The position numbers and the translations under genes are program-made. 55,081 bases of DNA from Thermoleophilia bacterium (GTDB lineage Bacteria > Actinomycetota > Thermoleophilia > Gaiellales > Gaiellaceae), in assembly GCA_025929895.1 (NCBI GenBank), contig JAICPI010000013.1, positions 1 to 55,081 on the forward strand, in the 5' to 3' direction. The notes beneath the pieces were generated by a model. It was not told where the DNA came from. It made no database searches and saw only the letters and a list, made by a program, of their open reading frames with translations. Below, piece by piece: positions 1 through 8,411 of this stretch. Within the stretch, counting starts at the first letter, position 1. Each line of letters opens with the position of its first letter.

Positions 1-135
1 GAGCGCCGCGGGCCCGTCCGCGACGACGCCGCGGTCGTCCGGGCCGCGATGCTGCAGCGACGCCGCCATCGGCTCTGCTTCGGCGGCGGCGACGGGGCGC
101 CCACCGAGGTCGAGTATCCCCGCGATTCCGCACAT
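1..135 (-). CDS. asnB: Asparagine synthetase (glutamine-hydrolysing), N-terminal fragment cut by the window edge
   Basis: Only the first 45 codons lie in the window; the rest runs off the left edge. The translation begins Met-Cys-Gly-Ile-Ala-Gly-Ile and has His-Arg-Gly-Pro-Asp-Asp near residue 35. This is the signature of the class II glutamine amidotransferase domain of AsnB-type enzymes, in which Cys2 becomes the N-terminal nucleophile after Met removal. The ATG at 135-133 overlaps the TGA of the upstream epimerase by one base, so it is the last visible gene of the operon transcribed from 1906 leftwards. In polysaccharide loci such enzymes amidate a sugar acid or another carboxylate, so the true acceptor may not be aspartate. 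The family call is firm; the substrate is open. Confidence 0.85.
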   Translation of the reverse strand, partial: MCGIAGILDLGGRPVAAAEAEPMAASLQHRGPDDRGVVADGPAAL

Positions 136-998
136 CAGGCTTCGGCGCGAACCATACGGTTCAGCCCCTCGTCCAAGCCGATGAGCTGACGGTCTCCGAG
201 CAGCTCGTGCATCCGCTCGTTCACGGCGATCAGGTCGCCCGCGACGGCTCCCTCCTGCTCCGCGAAGACGGGCTCGCGCGCGACGACGCGCCCGATCCGC
301 TCGGCGAGGTCGCGGATCGACGCCACCTCGTCGCCGGCGACGTTCAGGACGAGGTGCGCCTCGGACCCGAGCGAGCGCACGATCGCCTCGACGGCGTCGT
401 CGACGTAGACGGGCGTCATCCGCGGTCGCCCCCCGGCGCGGAGGGTCACGGCCTCCCCGCCCGAGACGCGGGCGATCAGCCCGGGCACGAGGCGATCGAC
501 CTGCCCCGGGCCGTACGGCGCGAAGAAGCGCAGGATCGCCGTGCCGACGTGCTCGCGGTGGGCGCGGACCAGGAGCTCTCCGCTTCGCTTCGTGACCGCG
601 TAGAAGTCGTCCGCGCGGCGCGGATCGTCCTCCGCGACGGCACCGTCCCCGAAGCCGTACACCGAGCCGGACGACGCGTAGACGAACCGCGCCGCGCCCC
701 GCCGGCGCGCGAGGTCGAGCAGCTGCTGCGTGCTCGCGACGTTGACGCGGAAGAGCTCGGTCGCGCGCTCGGGGAACGGAACGTTCGCCTGCGCCAGGTG
801 CACGACCGCGTCGAAGCTCGGGATCGCCGCGTCGTCGATCGGGCCCGAGAGGTCGACGACCGCCGGCTCGATCCCCGGGCCGGAGGGAAGCCGCGACGCG
901 TCGTGCCCGAGCGCGACCGCCTCGTGACCGTCCGCGACCAGCCGACGGAGCAGGTGCGGCGCGACGAACCCGGTCGCGCCGGTGACGAGGACGTTCAT
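135..998 (-). CDS. NAD-dependent sugar epimerase/dehydratase (extended SDR)
   Basis: The 287-residue protein starts with the Rossmann motif TGATGFVAPHL (about residues 6-16). It carries the SDR catalytic pair as Tyr-x-x-x-Lys (YAVTK) after an ASSGSVYG strand, so it should bind NAD(P) and act on a nucleotide sugar in the cytoplasm. I chose the ATG at 998 because it sits directly before the first beta strand and forms an ATGA overlap with the stop of the gene at 995-1906; the longer frame upstream has no family resemblance. It lies between a second epimerase and an asparagine synthetase, which suggests a modified sugar nucleotide for a surface glycan. The exact reaction (4-epimerase, 4,6-dehydratase or reductase) cannot be read from the sequence. 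Confidence 0.88.
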   Translation of the reverse strand: MNVLVTGATGFVAPHLLRRLVADGHEAVALGHDASRLPSGPGIEPAVVDLSGPIDDAAIPSFDAVVHLAQANVPFPERATELFRVNVASTQQLLDLARRRGAARFVYASSGSVYGFGDGAVAEDDPRRADDFYAVTKRSGELLVRAHREHVGTAILRFFAPYGPGQVDRLVPGLIARVSGGEAVTLRAGGRPRMTPVYVDDAVEAIVRSLGSEAHLVLNVAGDEVASIRDLAERIGRVVAREPVFAEQEGAVAGDLIAVNERMHELLGDRQLIGLDEGLNRMVRAEA

Positions 999-1906
999 CC
1001 GCGCACGGAGGCGACCACGTCCGAAAGCCCCGACTCCAGGTCGCGCGACGCGCTCCACCCGAGCAGCTCGCGCGCGCGCTCGCTGCTGCCGACCCGTCGA
1101 CGCATCAACACGCGCTGCGAGTGGTCGAACTGCGGCTCCACGTCCGAACCCGTGAGCACGATCAGCCGCCGCACGATCTCGGCGACCGAGACCTCCGTCC
1201 CGCTACCGACGTTCAGCTCGACGCCGGAAACGTCCGAGGCCATCGCGCGCACGTTCGCGTCGGCGACGTCGGCGACGTGGACGAAGTCGAAGGACTGGCT
1301 GCCGTCGCCCGCGATCACAGGCGCCTCGCCCGCGAGGATGCGGCGCAGCACGCTCATCACGAGCCCACCGGCCTGCCGCGGCCCGTACACGTTCATGTAC
1401 CGGAGGGTCACGTAGTCGAGCCCGTCGCGGTCCGCGAACGCCCGTAGGAGGTACTCGCCGGCGATCTTGGACGCGCCGTACATCGTCCGCGCCCCCAGCG
1501 GATGGGACTCGTCCATCGTGTCGTCCGTGTCGCCGTAGACCGACGAAGCCGAAGAGAAGACGACCTTCCGCACACCGGCCTTCTGCGCGGCCTCGAGCAC
1601 GTTGTACGTCCCGACGACGTTCACCTCGAGCCCGAGGCGGGGCTCCGCGATCGTCGGGCCGAGCGGCAGCACGGCCATGTGGAAGACGCCCGCGGCGCCC
1701 TCGACCGCGCGAGCGACCGCGTCGACGTCGCGCACGTCGCCCTCGACGATCTTCACGCGCCGGACGAGCTCCCCCAGGTTCGCCGGCTGTGGCGTCGCGT
1801 CGAACACGACGACGTCGGCTCCCTCCTCCAGGAGCCGCTCGACGACGAACGAGCCGATGAAGCCCGTCCCGCCGGTGACGAGCATGCGCTGACCCGCGAG
1901 GTCCAC
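995..1906 (-). CDS. NAD-dependent sugar epimerase/dehydratase (extended SDR), first gene of operon
   Basis: This 303-residue extended SDR has TGGTGFIGSFVVE in the first beta-alpha-beta unit, an acidic residue ending the second strand (VVVFDA), an SSASSVYG motif and YGASK as the catalytic Tyr-x-x-x-Lys. The region NVYGPRQ matches UDP-glucose 4-epimerase-like enzymes. The GTG at 1906 is preferred because TAGGAT lies eight bases upstream, a pattern seen at many operon heads here; an ATG at 1885 would also keep the Rossmann motif. It overlaps the next epimerase by four bases and is divergent from the glycosyltransferase at 1958. It is a paralogue of the adjacent epimerase, so the pair may catalyse successive steps on one sugar nucleotide. 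Confidence 0.88.
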   Translation of the reverse strand: MDLAGQRMLVTGGTGFIGSFVVERLLEEGADVVVFDATPQPANLGELVRRVKIVEGDVRDVDAVARAVEGAAGVFHMAVLPLGPTIAEPRLGLEVNVVGTYNVLEAAQKAGVRKVVFSSASSVYGDTDDTMDESHPLGARTMYGASKIAGEYLLRAFADRDGLDYVTLRYMNVYGPRQAGGLVMSVLRRILAGEAPVIAGDGSQSFDFVHVADVADANVRAMASDVSGVELNVGSGTEVSVAEIVRRLIVLTGSDVEPQFDHSQRVLMRRRVGSSERARELLGWSASRDLESGLSDVVASVRG

Positions 1907-1914
1907 GACGGGCG

Positions 1915-1920
1915 ATCCTA
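1915..1920 (-). promoter_or_regulatory. -10 element for the epimerase operon starting at 1906
   Basis: TAGGAT lies eight bases before the GTG. No good -35 is visible. The spacing implies a transcript starting at or within a base or two of the start codon. Confidence 0.55.
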
Positions 1921-1944
1921 CTGACGGCGTCGCGGCACGGGCAG

Positions 1945-1950
1945 TAGCGT
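1945..1950 (+). promoter_or_regulatory. -10 element for the glycosyltransferase at 1958
   Basis: TAGCGT is seven bases before the GTG, with a weak CTGACG (1921-1926) 18 bases upstream as a possible -35. It is divergent from the promoter at 1915-1920. Confidence 0.5.
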
Positions 1951-1957
1951 CCGGGCG

Positions 1958-3028
1958 GTGAACATCCGCGTGCTGCACGCGCCCACCGCGGTCGGCGGTC
2001 ATCCGAGCGGGCTCGCCGCCGCCGAGCGGGAGCTCGGGCTCGAGAGCACCGTGCTCGCCGTCGACGAGCCGCCGTTCGGCTACGCGGTCGACCGGGTGCT
2101 CGCGCCGACGGGGACATCGGTCGCCGTTCGTGAGTGGCGGCGGTGGCGGGAGGTCTGGGCCGCGCGCCGCGACGCCGACGTCGTCCACTTCAACTTCGGG
2201 TCGACGCTGGCGCCCGCTGCCCACGGGCCTGCGGCGCGGCCGGGCGCGGCCGGGCGCGTCTTCGAGGTCTACGCGCGCCTGCTCGAGCAGCGCGACCTGC
2301 GGTTGCTCCGCGGACATCCCCTGTTCGTGACGTTCCAGGGCGACGACGTCCGGCCGAGCGGCGATCGGGAGAGCGACCGGCACAAGCGGCGCCGCGCGCT
2401 CCGGTTCGCCGAAGCGGCGCACACCCTCTACGTCCTGAACCCGGACCTCGTCACCCACGTGTCGCGCGCCGAGTTCCTGCCGTACGCGAGCGTCGACCCA
2501 CGCGCGTGGACGCCCGTCCCCGTGAGCGCGTCGGGGCCGCTGCGGGTCGTCCACGCGCCGAGCGATCGCGCGCGCAAGGGAACCGACGAGGTGCTCGCGG
2601 CGGTCGAGCGCGCCAGAGCCGCCGGCGCGGACCTCGAGCTCGAGCTCGTCGAGGGCGTGTCGCGCGTCCAGGCGCGCCGGGCGCTCGAGCGCGCCGACGT
2701 CGTGATCGACCAGCTGGTCGTCGGCTGGTACGGCGGAGTCGCGGTCGAGGCGATGGCGCTGGGCAAGACCGTGGTCGCGAGGATCGAGCGGTCCGCGCTC
2801 GAGCCCGTCCCGGCCGCGATGCGCGAGCAGCTGCCGGTCGTGGACGCCGACGGACCGGGCCTCGAGCGAATGCTGATCGACCTGTCGGGCGTCCGGCGAG
2901 GCGACCTCCAGGAGCTCGGTCGCCGCGGCCGCGCGTTCGTCGAGCGCTGGCACGACCCGCTCGAGATCGCGAGCCGCGTCGTCGCGGACTACGAGCGCGC
3001 TCTCTCGGCCCACGGCCGAGGTGCGTGA
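1958..3028 (+). CDS. Glycosyltransferase, GT-B fold (GT4-like)
   Basis: The 356-residue protein looks like a retaining GT-B glycosyltransferase. The N-terminal half has an ADVVHFNFG strand and FQGDDVRPS. The C-terminal half has the nucleotide-sugar binding part, with HAPSDRARKGTDEV followed by an ADVVIDQ...GWYGGVAVEAMALGK stretch in the place of the usual E-x7-E motif. It is clearly related to the protein at 31526-32467, which has the same DQL...GWYG...EAMAMGK core. The GTG at 1958 is preceded by TAGCGT seven bases upstream. It is followed at 15 bases by a carbamoyltransferase and probably builds the same decorated glycan. Donor and acceptor are unknown. Confidence 0.82.
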   Translation: MNIRVLHAPTAVGGHPSGLAAAERELGLESTVLAVDEPPFGYAVDRVLAPTGTSVAVREWRRWREVWAARRDADVVHFNFGSTLAPAAHGPAARPGAAGRVFEVYARLLEQRDLRLLRGHPLFVTFQGDDVRPSGDRESDRHKRRRALRFAEAAHTLYVLNPDLVTHVSRAEFLPYASVDPRAWTPVPVSASGPLRVVHAPSDRARKGTDEVLAAVERARAAGADLELELVEGVSRVQARRALERADVVIDQLVVGWYGGVAVEAMALGKTVVARIERSALEPVPAAMREQLPVVDADGPGLERMLIDLSGVRRGDLQELGRRGRAFVERWHDPLEIASRVVADYERALSAHGRGA

Positions 3029-3029
3029 C

Positions 3030-3035
3030 TAGGAT
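3030..3035 (+). promoter_or_regulatory. -10 element for the carbamoyltransferase at 3044
   Basis: TAGGAT is eight bases before the GTG, immediately after the upstream glycosyltransferase stop; the hexamer is identical to the one at 1915-1920. It suggests an internal promoter in this gene group. Confidence 0.5.
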
Positions 3036-3043
3036 CGCCGCTC

Positions 3044-4774
3044 GTGACCGCGATCCTCGGCCTCAACGCCTTCCACGGTGACGCGGCCGCGGCGCTCGTG
3101 GTCGACGGCGAGCTCGTGAACGCGGTCGAGGAGGAGCGGCTCAACCGCGTCAAGCACTGCGCGGGCTTTCCCGAGCTCGCGGCGCGCTGGTGCCTGGAGG
3201 ACGCGGGGCTCTCCCCGGGAGACCTCGACCACGTCGCGGTCGGGCGCGATCCCCGCGCGAACATCGGCGCGAAGGTCATCCGCACGATCCTGACGCGGCC
3301 CTCCCCGCGCTACGTGATGGAGCGCTTCCGGAACGCGTCGAAGGTTCGGGACGTGAAGGAGCACACCGCGGCAGCGCTCGGCGTCGAGCCGGACGCGCTC
3401 CGCGCCCGGTTCCACAACGTCGAGCACCACCTCGCGCACGCGGCAAGCGCGTTCTTCGTCTCCCCGTTCGACGAGGCGGCGGTGCTGACGCTCGACGGCT
3501 TCGGCGACTTCGCCTCGACGATGCTCGCGCACGGTCGCGGCAACAGGCTCGAGGTGCTCGAGCGGGTGCTCTTCCCGCACTCGCTCGGCATCTTCTACAC
3601 GGCGGTCACGCAGTGGCTCGGGTTCCCGAAGTACGGCGACGAGGGGAAGGTGATGGGCCTCGCCCCCTACGGCGACCCGAAGCCGCACCTGGAGAAGATG
3701 CGCGACCTCGTGCGGCTCGACGGCGAGCTCTTCGAGCTCGGCCTCGACTACTTCGTGCACCACAAGGAAGGCGTGGACATGACGTGGGACGAGCAGACGC
3801 CCACGATCGGCCGCCTCTACTCGGACCGCATGGTCGAGGCGTTCGGCCCCGCGCGCGAGCCGCGCACCGAGCTGACGAAGGTTCACCACGACGTCGCCGC
3901 CTCGCTCCAGGCGATGCTCGAGGAGGCGTACCTGCACCTCGTCCGCACCGCGCACCGCCGAACCGGGTCCAAGAACCTGTGCCTCGCCGGCGGCGTCGCT
4001 CTGAACGCCGTCGCAAACGGGCGCATCCGACCGGAGACGCCCTTCGACGAGGTCTACGTGCAGCCCGCCGCGGGCGACTCCGGGATCGCGGTCGGCGCCG
4101 CCTACTACGTCTGGAACCAGGAGCTCGGGAGGCCGCGCGGCTTCGTGATGGAGCACGCGTACACCGGCCCGCAGTACGGGGACGCCGAGTACGAGCAGGC
4201 GATCCGCGCGGGCGGGTTCACGCCCGAGAGGCTCGACGACGACGCGCTCTTCCCGTTCGTCGCCGAGCGGATCGCCGAAGGCGACGTCGTCGGGTGGTTC
4301 CAGGGCCGGATGGAGTTTGGCCCGCGCGCGCTCGGCAACCGCTCGATCGTGACCGACCCGCGCCGCCACGACATGAAGGACATCCTCAACGCGCGCATCA
4401 AGCACCGCGAGCCCTTTCGCCCGTTCGCGCCGTCGCTCGTCGCAGAGGCGGCGGGCGAGTGGTACGAGCAGGAGTACACGTCGCCGTTCATGGTGCTCGT
4501 CTACAAGACGCGCGAGGAGAAGCGCGGGGAGATCCCGGCCGTCAACCACGTCGACGACACGGGCCGGCTCCAGACGGTCGATGAGCGCGTCAGCCCGCGC
4601 TACTACCGGCTGATCAAGACCTTCGGCGAGCGCACCGGCGTCCCGATCGTGCTCAACACCTCCTTCAACGAGAACGAGCCGATCGTGATGACGCCCGAGC
4701 ACGCGGTCGAGACGTTCGCCAAGACGAAGATGGACCTGCTCGTCCTGGGCAACCACGTCGTCCGGCGTGGCTGA
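3044..4774 (+). CDS. Carbamoyltransferase (NodU/CmcH/TobZ family)
   Basis: The 576-residue protein has the full NodU/CmcH architecture. The N-terminal Kae1-like ASKHA domain shows VEHHLAHAASAF (about 126-137) with the metal-binding histidines, then LTLDGFGD and LAGGVALN. The C-terminal YrdC-like region carries EFGPRALGNRSI, FRPFAPS and LNTSFNENEPIV. Family members transfer a carbamoyl group from carbamoyl phosphate, through carbamoyl-AMP, to a hydroxyl of a sugar, antibiotic or lipo-oligosaccharide. The GTG start at 3044 has TAGGAT eight bases upstream. The downstream aminotransferase starts inside its last codons (eight-base overlap), so both probably modify the same sugar. The acceptor could be a free nucleotide sugar or the assembled glycan. 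Confidence 0.92.
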   Translation: MTAILGLNAFHGDAAAALVVDGELVNAVEEERLNRVKHCAGFPELAARWCLEDAGLSPGDLDHVAVGRDPRANIGAKVIRTILTRPSPRYVMERFRNASKVRDVKEHTAAALGVEPDALRARFHNVEHHLAHAASAFFVSPFDEAAVLTLDGFGDFASTMLAHGRGNRLEVLERVLFPHSLGIFYTAVTQWLGFPKYGDEGKVMGLAPYGDPKPHLEKMRDLVRLDGELFELGLDYFVHHKEGVDMTWDEQTPTIGRLYSDRMVEAFGPAREPRTELTKVHHDVAASLQAMLEEAYLHLVRTAHRRTGSKNLCLAGGVALNAVANGRIRPETPFDEVYVQPAAGDSGIAVGAAYYVWNQELGRPRGFVMEHAYTGPQYGDAEYEQAIRAGGFTPERLDDDALFPFVAERIAEGDVVGWFQGRMEFGPRALGNRSIVTDPRRHDMKDILNARIKHREPFRPFAPSLVAEAAGEWYEQEYTSPFMVLVYKTREEKRGEIPAVNHVDDTGRLQTVDERVSPRYYRLIKTFGERTGVPIVLNTSFNENEPIVMTPEHAVETFAKTKMDLLVLGNHVVRRG

Positions 4775-5840
4775 CGACCCGATCCGCCTCGCGCTGCCGG
4801 ACGTCGGGGCGGAGGAGGCGCGGGCCGTCGCGGAGGTGCTCGAGAGCGGCTACCTGACGATGGGCCCGAAGGTGGAGGAGCTCGAGGCCGAGCTCGCGCG
4901 CGCCTGCGAGGTGCCGCACGCCGTCGCCGTCTCGTCGGGCACCGCGGCGCTCCACCTCGCGGTGGTCGCGCTCGGGATCGGGCCCGGCGACGAGGTGATC
5001 GTCCCCGCGTACACGTTCCCGGCGACGGCCAACGTCGTCGGGCTCGCCGGCGCGAAGGCCCGGCTCGTCGACGTCGACCCGCGCACGATGAATCTCGACC
5101 TGGAGCAGGTCCAAGGCGCGCTCACGCCGAGGACGCGCGCGGTGATGGGCGTCCACCTGTTCGGCAGGCCGCTCGACTGGGAGGGGCTCCGCGCCATCGT
5201 CCCCGAGGAGATCGTGCTGGTCGAAGACGCCGCCGGAGCGCTCGGCGCCTCGTACCGCGGTCGCCGCTGCGGGAGCCTCGGCACGCTCGGCTGCCTCTCG
5301 TTCCACCCGCGCAAGATCGTGACCACGGGCGAGGGCGGCGCCGTCACCACCGCGGACGACGGCCTCGCCGACTCGATTCGCCGGATGCGCCACCACGGGA
5401 TCGAGCCGCGCGGGCCGTTCGAGATCCGCGCGCCCGGGCCGAACTACCGGCTCGCGGACATCCTCTGCGCGGTCGGGATCCCCCAGGTGCGGCGCCTCGA
5501 CGAGCTGCTCGCCGCGCGCACGCGCATCGCCGCCGCCTACACGGAGCGGCTCGCCGACGCCGTCGATGTCCCGACCGCAGCCGAGGGCGACGTCCACGGC
5601 TGGCAGGCGTACGTCGTGCAGCTCGACCGCCGCGACGAGGCGCTCGCCGCGCTGCGGGAGCAGGGGATCGAGGCGCAGGTCGGCACGTACGCGCTCCACC
5701 GGCTCGGGGCCTACGGCGACCAGGGACGGTTCCCCGGCGCCGACGCGTGCTTCGAGCGCGCGCTCGCCCTCCCGGTCCACACGCGCCTGACCGACGCGGA
5801 GCTCGACCGCGTCGCCGGCGCGCTACGCGCATTCGCCTAG
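4767..5840 (+). CDS. DegT/DnrJ/EryC1/StrS-family PLP aminotransferase
   Basis: The 357-residue protein has the order of motifs of sugar aminotransferases: SSGTAALHLA (phosphate binding), PAYTFPATANV, VEDAAGALGASYRG with the PLP-nitrogen Asp, and FHPRKIVTTGEGG with the internal-aldimine Lys. These enzymes aminate a ketosugar nucleotide using Glu or Gln. The GTG start at 4767 overlaps the carbamoyltransferase end by eight bases, implying translational coupling. The TAG stop lies inside the left arm of an inverted repeat at 5837-5911. No 4,6-dehydratase is adjacent, so the keto-sugar must come from elsewhere, for example the SDRs at 135-1906. Confidence 0.92.
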   Translation: MADDPIRLALPDVGAEEARAVAEVLESGYLTMGPKVEELEAELARACEVPHAVAVSSGTAALHLAVVALGIGPGDEVIVPAYTFPATANVVGLAGAKARLVDVDPRTMNLDLEQVQGALTPRTRAVMGVHLFGRPLDWEGLRAIVPEEIVLVEDAAGALGASYRGRRCGSLGTLGCLSFHPRKIVTTGEGGAVTTADDGLADSIRRMRHHGIEPRGPFEIRAPGPNYRLADILCAVGIPQVRRLDELLAARTRIAAAYTERLADAVDVPTAAEGDVHGWQAYVVQLDRRDEALAALREQGIEAQVGTYALHRLGAYGDQGRFPGADACFERALALPVHTRLTDAELDRVAGALRAFA

Positions 5841-5911
5841 AGGCTTGATGCGAAACGGCGCGGGCCGTGGAGCCGCCTCAACAGCGCGCGAGTTCCACAT
5901 CAAGCCTCTAG
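5837..5911. repeat. 14-bp inverted repeat covering the ends of two convergent genes; possible bidirectional terminator
   Basis: The arms CTAGAGGCTTGATG (5837-5850) and CATCAAGCCTCTAG (5898-5911) are perfect inverted copies separated by 47 bases. The left arm contains the TAG of the aminotransferase. The right arm contains the TGA and last codons of the glycosyltransferase at 5900-6910. The loop has further short GCGCG/CGCGC complementarity. A stem at converging 3' ends fits a two-way terminator or mRNA 3'-end protector, but there is no T-run, so Rho-independent termination is not evident. Confidence 0.6.
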
Positions 5912-6910
5912 CGCGTCCCGGTACGCCCCGAGCGTCGCCTCCGTGACGCCGTCCCACGAGAAGTGCGTGCGCACGCGCTCGCGCGCTGCGTCGCCCAGTC
6001 GCCTCCGCAGCCCCTCGTCCGCGAGCAGGCGCTTGAGCGCCTCCCGCAGCGCGCCGACGTCGCCCGGCGGCACGAGGATCCCCGTCTCGCCGTCGACGAC
6101 CAGGTCCAACAGCCCGCCGACGGCGCTCGCGACCACAGGCCGCCCGTGCGCCATCGCCTCCGCGCAGACGACGCCGAAACCCTCTCGGTGGGACGGGACG
6201 GCGACGACCGCAGCGCGGTCGTACAGTCGCTCGAGCTCGTCGTGCGCGACGAACCCGCGGGCGCCCGGAACCCGGTCCCGGAGTGGCCCGTCGCCGACGA
6301 CCACGAGGGGCAGCCCTGCCGTCGCGGCGACGAGCTCGACGACGCCCTTCTCGACCGACAGCCGCCCCGCGTAGAGCACGAACGGCGGGTCGTCCTCGGG
6401 GGGGACCGACGCCGGCAGGTCGACGCCGCTCGGGATCACCCTGACGTCCGACGCCCCCAGCCCACGCGCGGCCTCGCCGAGCGCGTGCGACGGGGCGACG
6501 ACGACGCGGGCGCCGCGGAGGATCCGCCGGGCGAGCCGGGGGAACCGCCGCGCGAGCTCGACGTCCGTCCCCCACACCTGCGCCACGACCGGTCTCCCGG
6601 TCCGCAGCCCGACCCACGCTGACGGGAGCCAGTGCGCGTGGACGACGTCCGCGCCGCCAGCCGCCCGGCGTGCGGCGCGGAGGAACGAGAGCAGGAACAG
6701 GGGCAGCAGCGCGGTGCGCCATGGCGCGCGGCGCAGGTTGCCGACGATCCCGGAGCCGTACGCGAGCCCGAAGTGCCGGAAGGACGCCGGCGAGACGACC
6801 TCGACCTCGACGCCCCGCGCGCGCAGGTGCTCCACGGCATCGGCGACGAAGAGGCCGGCCACGTCGCCGGGGCCGCGGGGGTACGACGTCGTCAGGACCG
6901 CGACGCGCAT
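5900..6910 (-). CDS. Glycosyltransferase family 4
   Basis: This 336-residue GT-B protein follows the GT4 pattern closely: LTTSYPRGPGDVAGLFV at the N-terminus, VVHAHWLP and WGTDVEL in the acceptor domain, VIPSGVDLP at the linker, LYAGRLSVEKG opening the donor domain, and SHREGFGVVCAEAMAHGRPVVAS with the E-x7-E motif. It should be a cytoplasmic or peripheral retaining transferase. The ATG at 6910 is preceded by a CATGAT hexamer eight bases upstream, and the gene is divergent from the fusion protein at 6948. Its 3' end lies in the inverted repeat shared with the convergent aminotransferase. Sugar specificity is not readable. Confidence 0.92.
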   Translation of the reverse strand: MRVAVLTTSYPRGPGDVAGLFVADAVEHLRARGVEVEVVSPASFRHFGLAYGSGIVGNLRRAPWRTALLPLFLLSFLRAARRAAGGADVVHAHWLPSAWVGLRTGRPVVAQVWGTDVELARRFPRLARRILRGARVVVAPSHALGEAARGLGASDVRVIPSGVDLPASVPPEDDPPFVLYAGRLSVEKGVVELVAATAGLPLVVVGDGPLRDRVPGARGFVAHDELERLYDRAAVVAVPSHREGFGVVCAEAMAHGRPVVASAVGGLLDLVVDGETGILVPPGDVGALREALKRLLADEGLRRRLGDAARERVRTHFSWDGVTEATLGAYRDALEA

Positions 6911-6947
6911 GGGCCACCATCATGCTCGACTACCATCGCTAGGCCTC

Positions 6948-8411
6948 ATGGCCACCGCAGTCGCCCCGCCCGAGCGCGTGCCCGCGGCGCCCTACGCAGA
7001 GCTGGCGGAGTTCTTCGACCGGTTCGCGGACGAGGAGCCGCGCTGGAAGCGCCGGAACCGCACCTACCACCGGCTCGTCACCCAACTGGTGCGCTTCCAC
7101 GTGCCCGAGGGCGCGCGGGTGCTCGAGATCGGTTCCGGCTCGGGCGACGTGCTCGCGGCGCTGAAGCCGTCCGTGGGCGTCGGCGTGGACGTCTCCGGCC
7201 GGATGGTCGAGCGCGCGCGCGAGGCGCATCCGGAGCTCCGCTTCGAGCAGGTCGCGGGCGAGGACCTCGACCTCGGCGAGCGGTTCGACTACATCGTGCT
7301 TTCGGACCTGCTCCCCTACGTTCACGACCTGCTCGCGCTGTTCCACCGGATCGCCGAGCACTCCCACCCGCGCACGCGCGTCGTGATCAACTCGTACAGC
7401 CGGGCCTGGCGACCCGTGATCCGGCTCGCCGAGGTGCTGCGCCTGAAGCCGCGCAAGCCGCTCAGCAACTGGGTCTCGCCGCACGACGTCGCGAACCTGC
7501 TCGAGCTCGCCGGCTTCGAGCAGGTCACGCTCCAGACGCGCATCCTCTTCCCGAAGCAGGTCCCGCTCCTGACCACGTTCCTGAACGGCTTCGTCGCCAA
7601 CCTGCCGCTGATCCACCTGCTCTCGCTGACGCACTGGATCGTCGCGCGCCCGCTCCCTCAGGAGCTCGAGGCCACGAGCGTGACGATCGTCTGCCCGTGC
7701 CGGAACGAGCAGGGTCACGTCGCGCAGCTGATCGAGCGCATCCCCGACTTCGGCGTGCCGACCGAGGTGATCTTCGTCGAGGGGAACTCGAGCGACGACA
7801 CGCGCGGGGAGATCCTGCGCCAGATCGAGGCGCACCCGGACCGCGACCTGCGCTTCGTCCCGCAGACGGGGACGGGCAAGGGCGACGCTGTCCGCACCGG
7901 CTTCGCGGCTGCGCGGAACGACGTGCTGATGATCCTCGACGGCGACCTGAGCGTGCGGCCCGAGGACCTGCCGAAGTTCCACCGCGGCCTCGTCCAAGGG
8001 CGGGCCGAGCTCGTCAACGGCTCGCGGCTCGTCTACGACATGGAGCCCGGCTCGATGCGCTTCCTGAACATGCTCGGAAACCGCGCGTTCGCGCGCCTGC
8101 TCAAGGCGATCATCGGCCAGCAGGTGAAGGACACGCTCTGCGGCACGAAGGTGCTGCTGCGGCGCGACTACGAGCGGATCGCGGCCGGACGCTCGTACTT
8201 CGGCGAGTTCGACCCGTTCGGCGACTTCGACCTGCTCTTCGGCGCCGCACGGCAGGGGCTCAAGATCGTCGACCTCCCCGTCCGGTATCAACCGCGAACG
8301 TACGGAGAGACCAACATCAGCCGCTGGCGCCACGGCGTCCTGCTGCTCCGGATGACGCTCTTCGCGTTTTGGAAGTTCAAGGTCGCCCCGGTCTCGCGCC
8401 GCGGAGTCTGA
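6948..8411 (+). CDS. Fused class I SAM-methyltransferase and family 2 glycosyltransferase
   Basis: The 487-residue protein joins two catalytic domains. Residues about 20-235 are a class I methyltransferase with motif I VLEIGSGSGD (58-67), an acidic strand end (VGVDVS) and a post-motif LSDLLPYV. Residues about 244-487 are a GT2 domain with TIVCPCRNEQ, VEGNSSDDT and the metal-binding DGDLS (331-335). A C-terminal FGEFDPFGDFDLLFGA segment resembles dolichol-phosphate-mannose-synthase-like enzymes. The fusion implies one polypeptide that transfers a sugar and methylates the product or a related lipid-linked intermediate. The ATG at 6948 gives a normal N-terminus. The next gene begins inside or at its stop. 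Fusions of this kind are annotated in other bacteria, but their substrates are not known to me. Confidence 0.88.
   Translation: MATAVAPPERVPAAPYAELAEFFDRFADEEPRWKRRNRTYHRLVTQLVRFHVPEGARVLEIGSGSGDVLAALKPSVGVGVDVSGRMVERAREAHPELRFEQVAGEDLDLGERFDYIVLSDLLPYVHDLLALFHRIAEHSHPRTRVVINSYSRAWRPVIRLAEVLRLKPRKPLSNWVSPHDVANLLELAGFEQVTLQTRILFPKQVPLLTTFLNGFVANLPLIHLLSLTHWIVARPLPQELEATSVTIVCPCRNEQGHVAQLIERIPDFGVPTEVIFVEGNSSDDTRGEILRQIEAHPDRDLRFVPQTGTGKGDAVRTGFAAARNDVLMILDGDLSVRPEDLPKFHRGLVQGRAELVNGSRLVYDMEPGSMRFLNMLGNRAFARLLKAIIGQQVKDTLCGTKVLLRRDYERIAAGRSYFGEFDPFGDFDLLFGAARQGLKIVDLPVRYQPRTYGETNISRWRHGVLLLRMTLFAFWKFKVAPVSRRGV

Noticed and set aside
133-146. CATCAGGCTTCGG near the asparagine synthetase start resembles the arm of the inverted repeat at 5837-5911.
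   Set aside because: The match is partial, and it lies in start and stop codons that explain much of it; no inverted partner is nearby.
5837-5911. Inverted repeat considered as terminal repeats of a small mobile element.
   Set aside because: The interior is only 47 bases, contains no gene, and has no target-site duplication that I can see.
6632-8368. A long open frame runs on the plus strand upstream of the membrane protein and would fuse to it (about 1180 residues).
   Set aside because: Its first half is an out-of-frame reading of the methyltransferase-GT2 gene and is Arg/Ala/Pro-rich with no family motifs; long open frames are expected by chance at this GC content.
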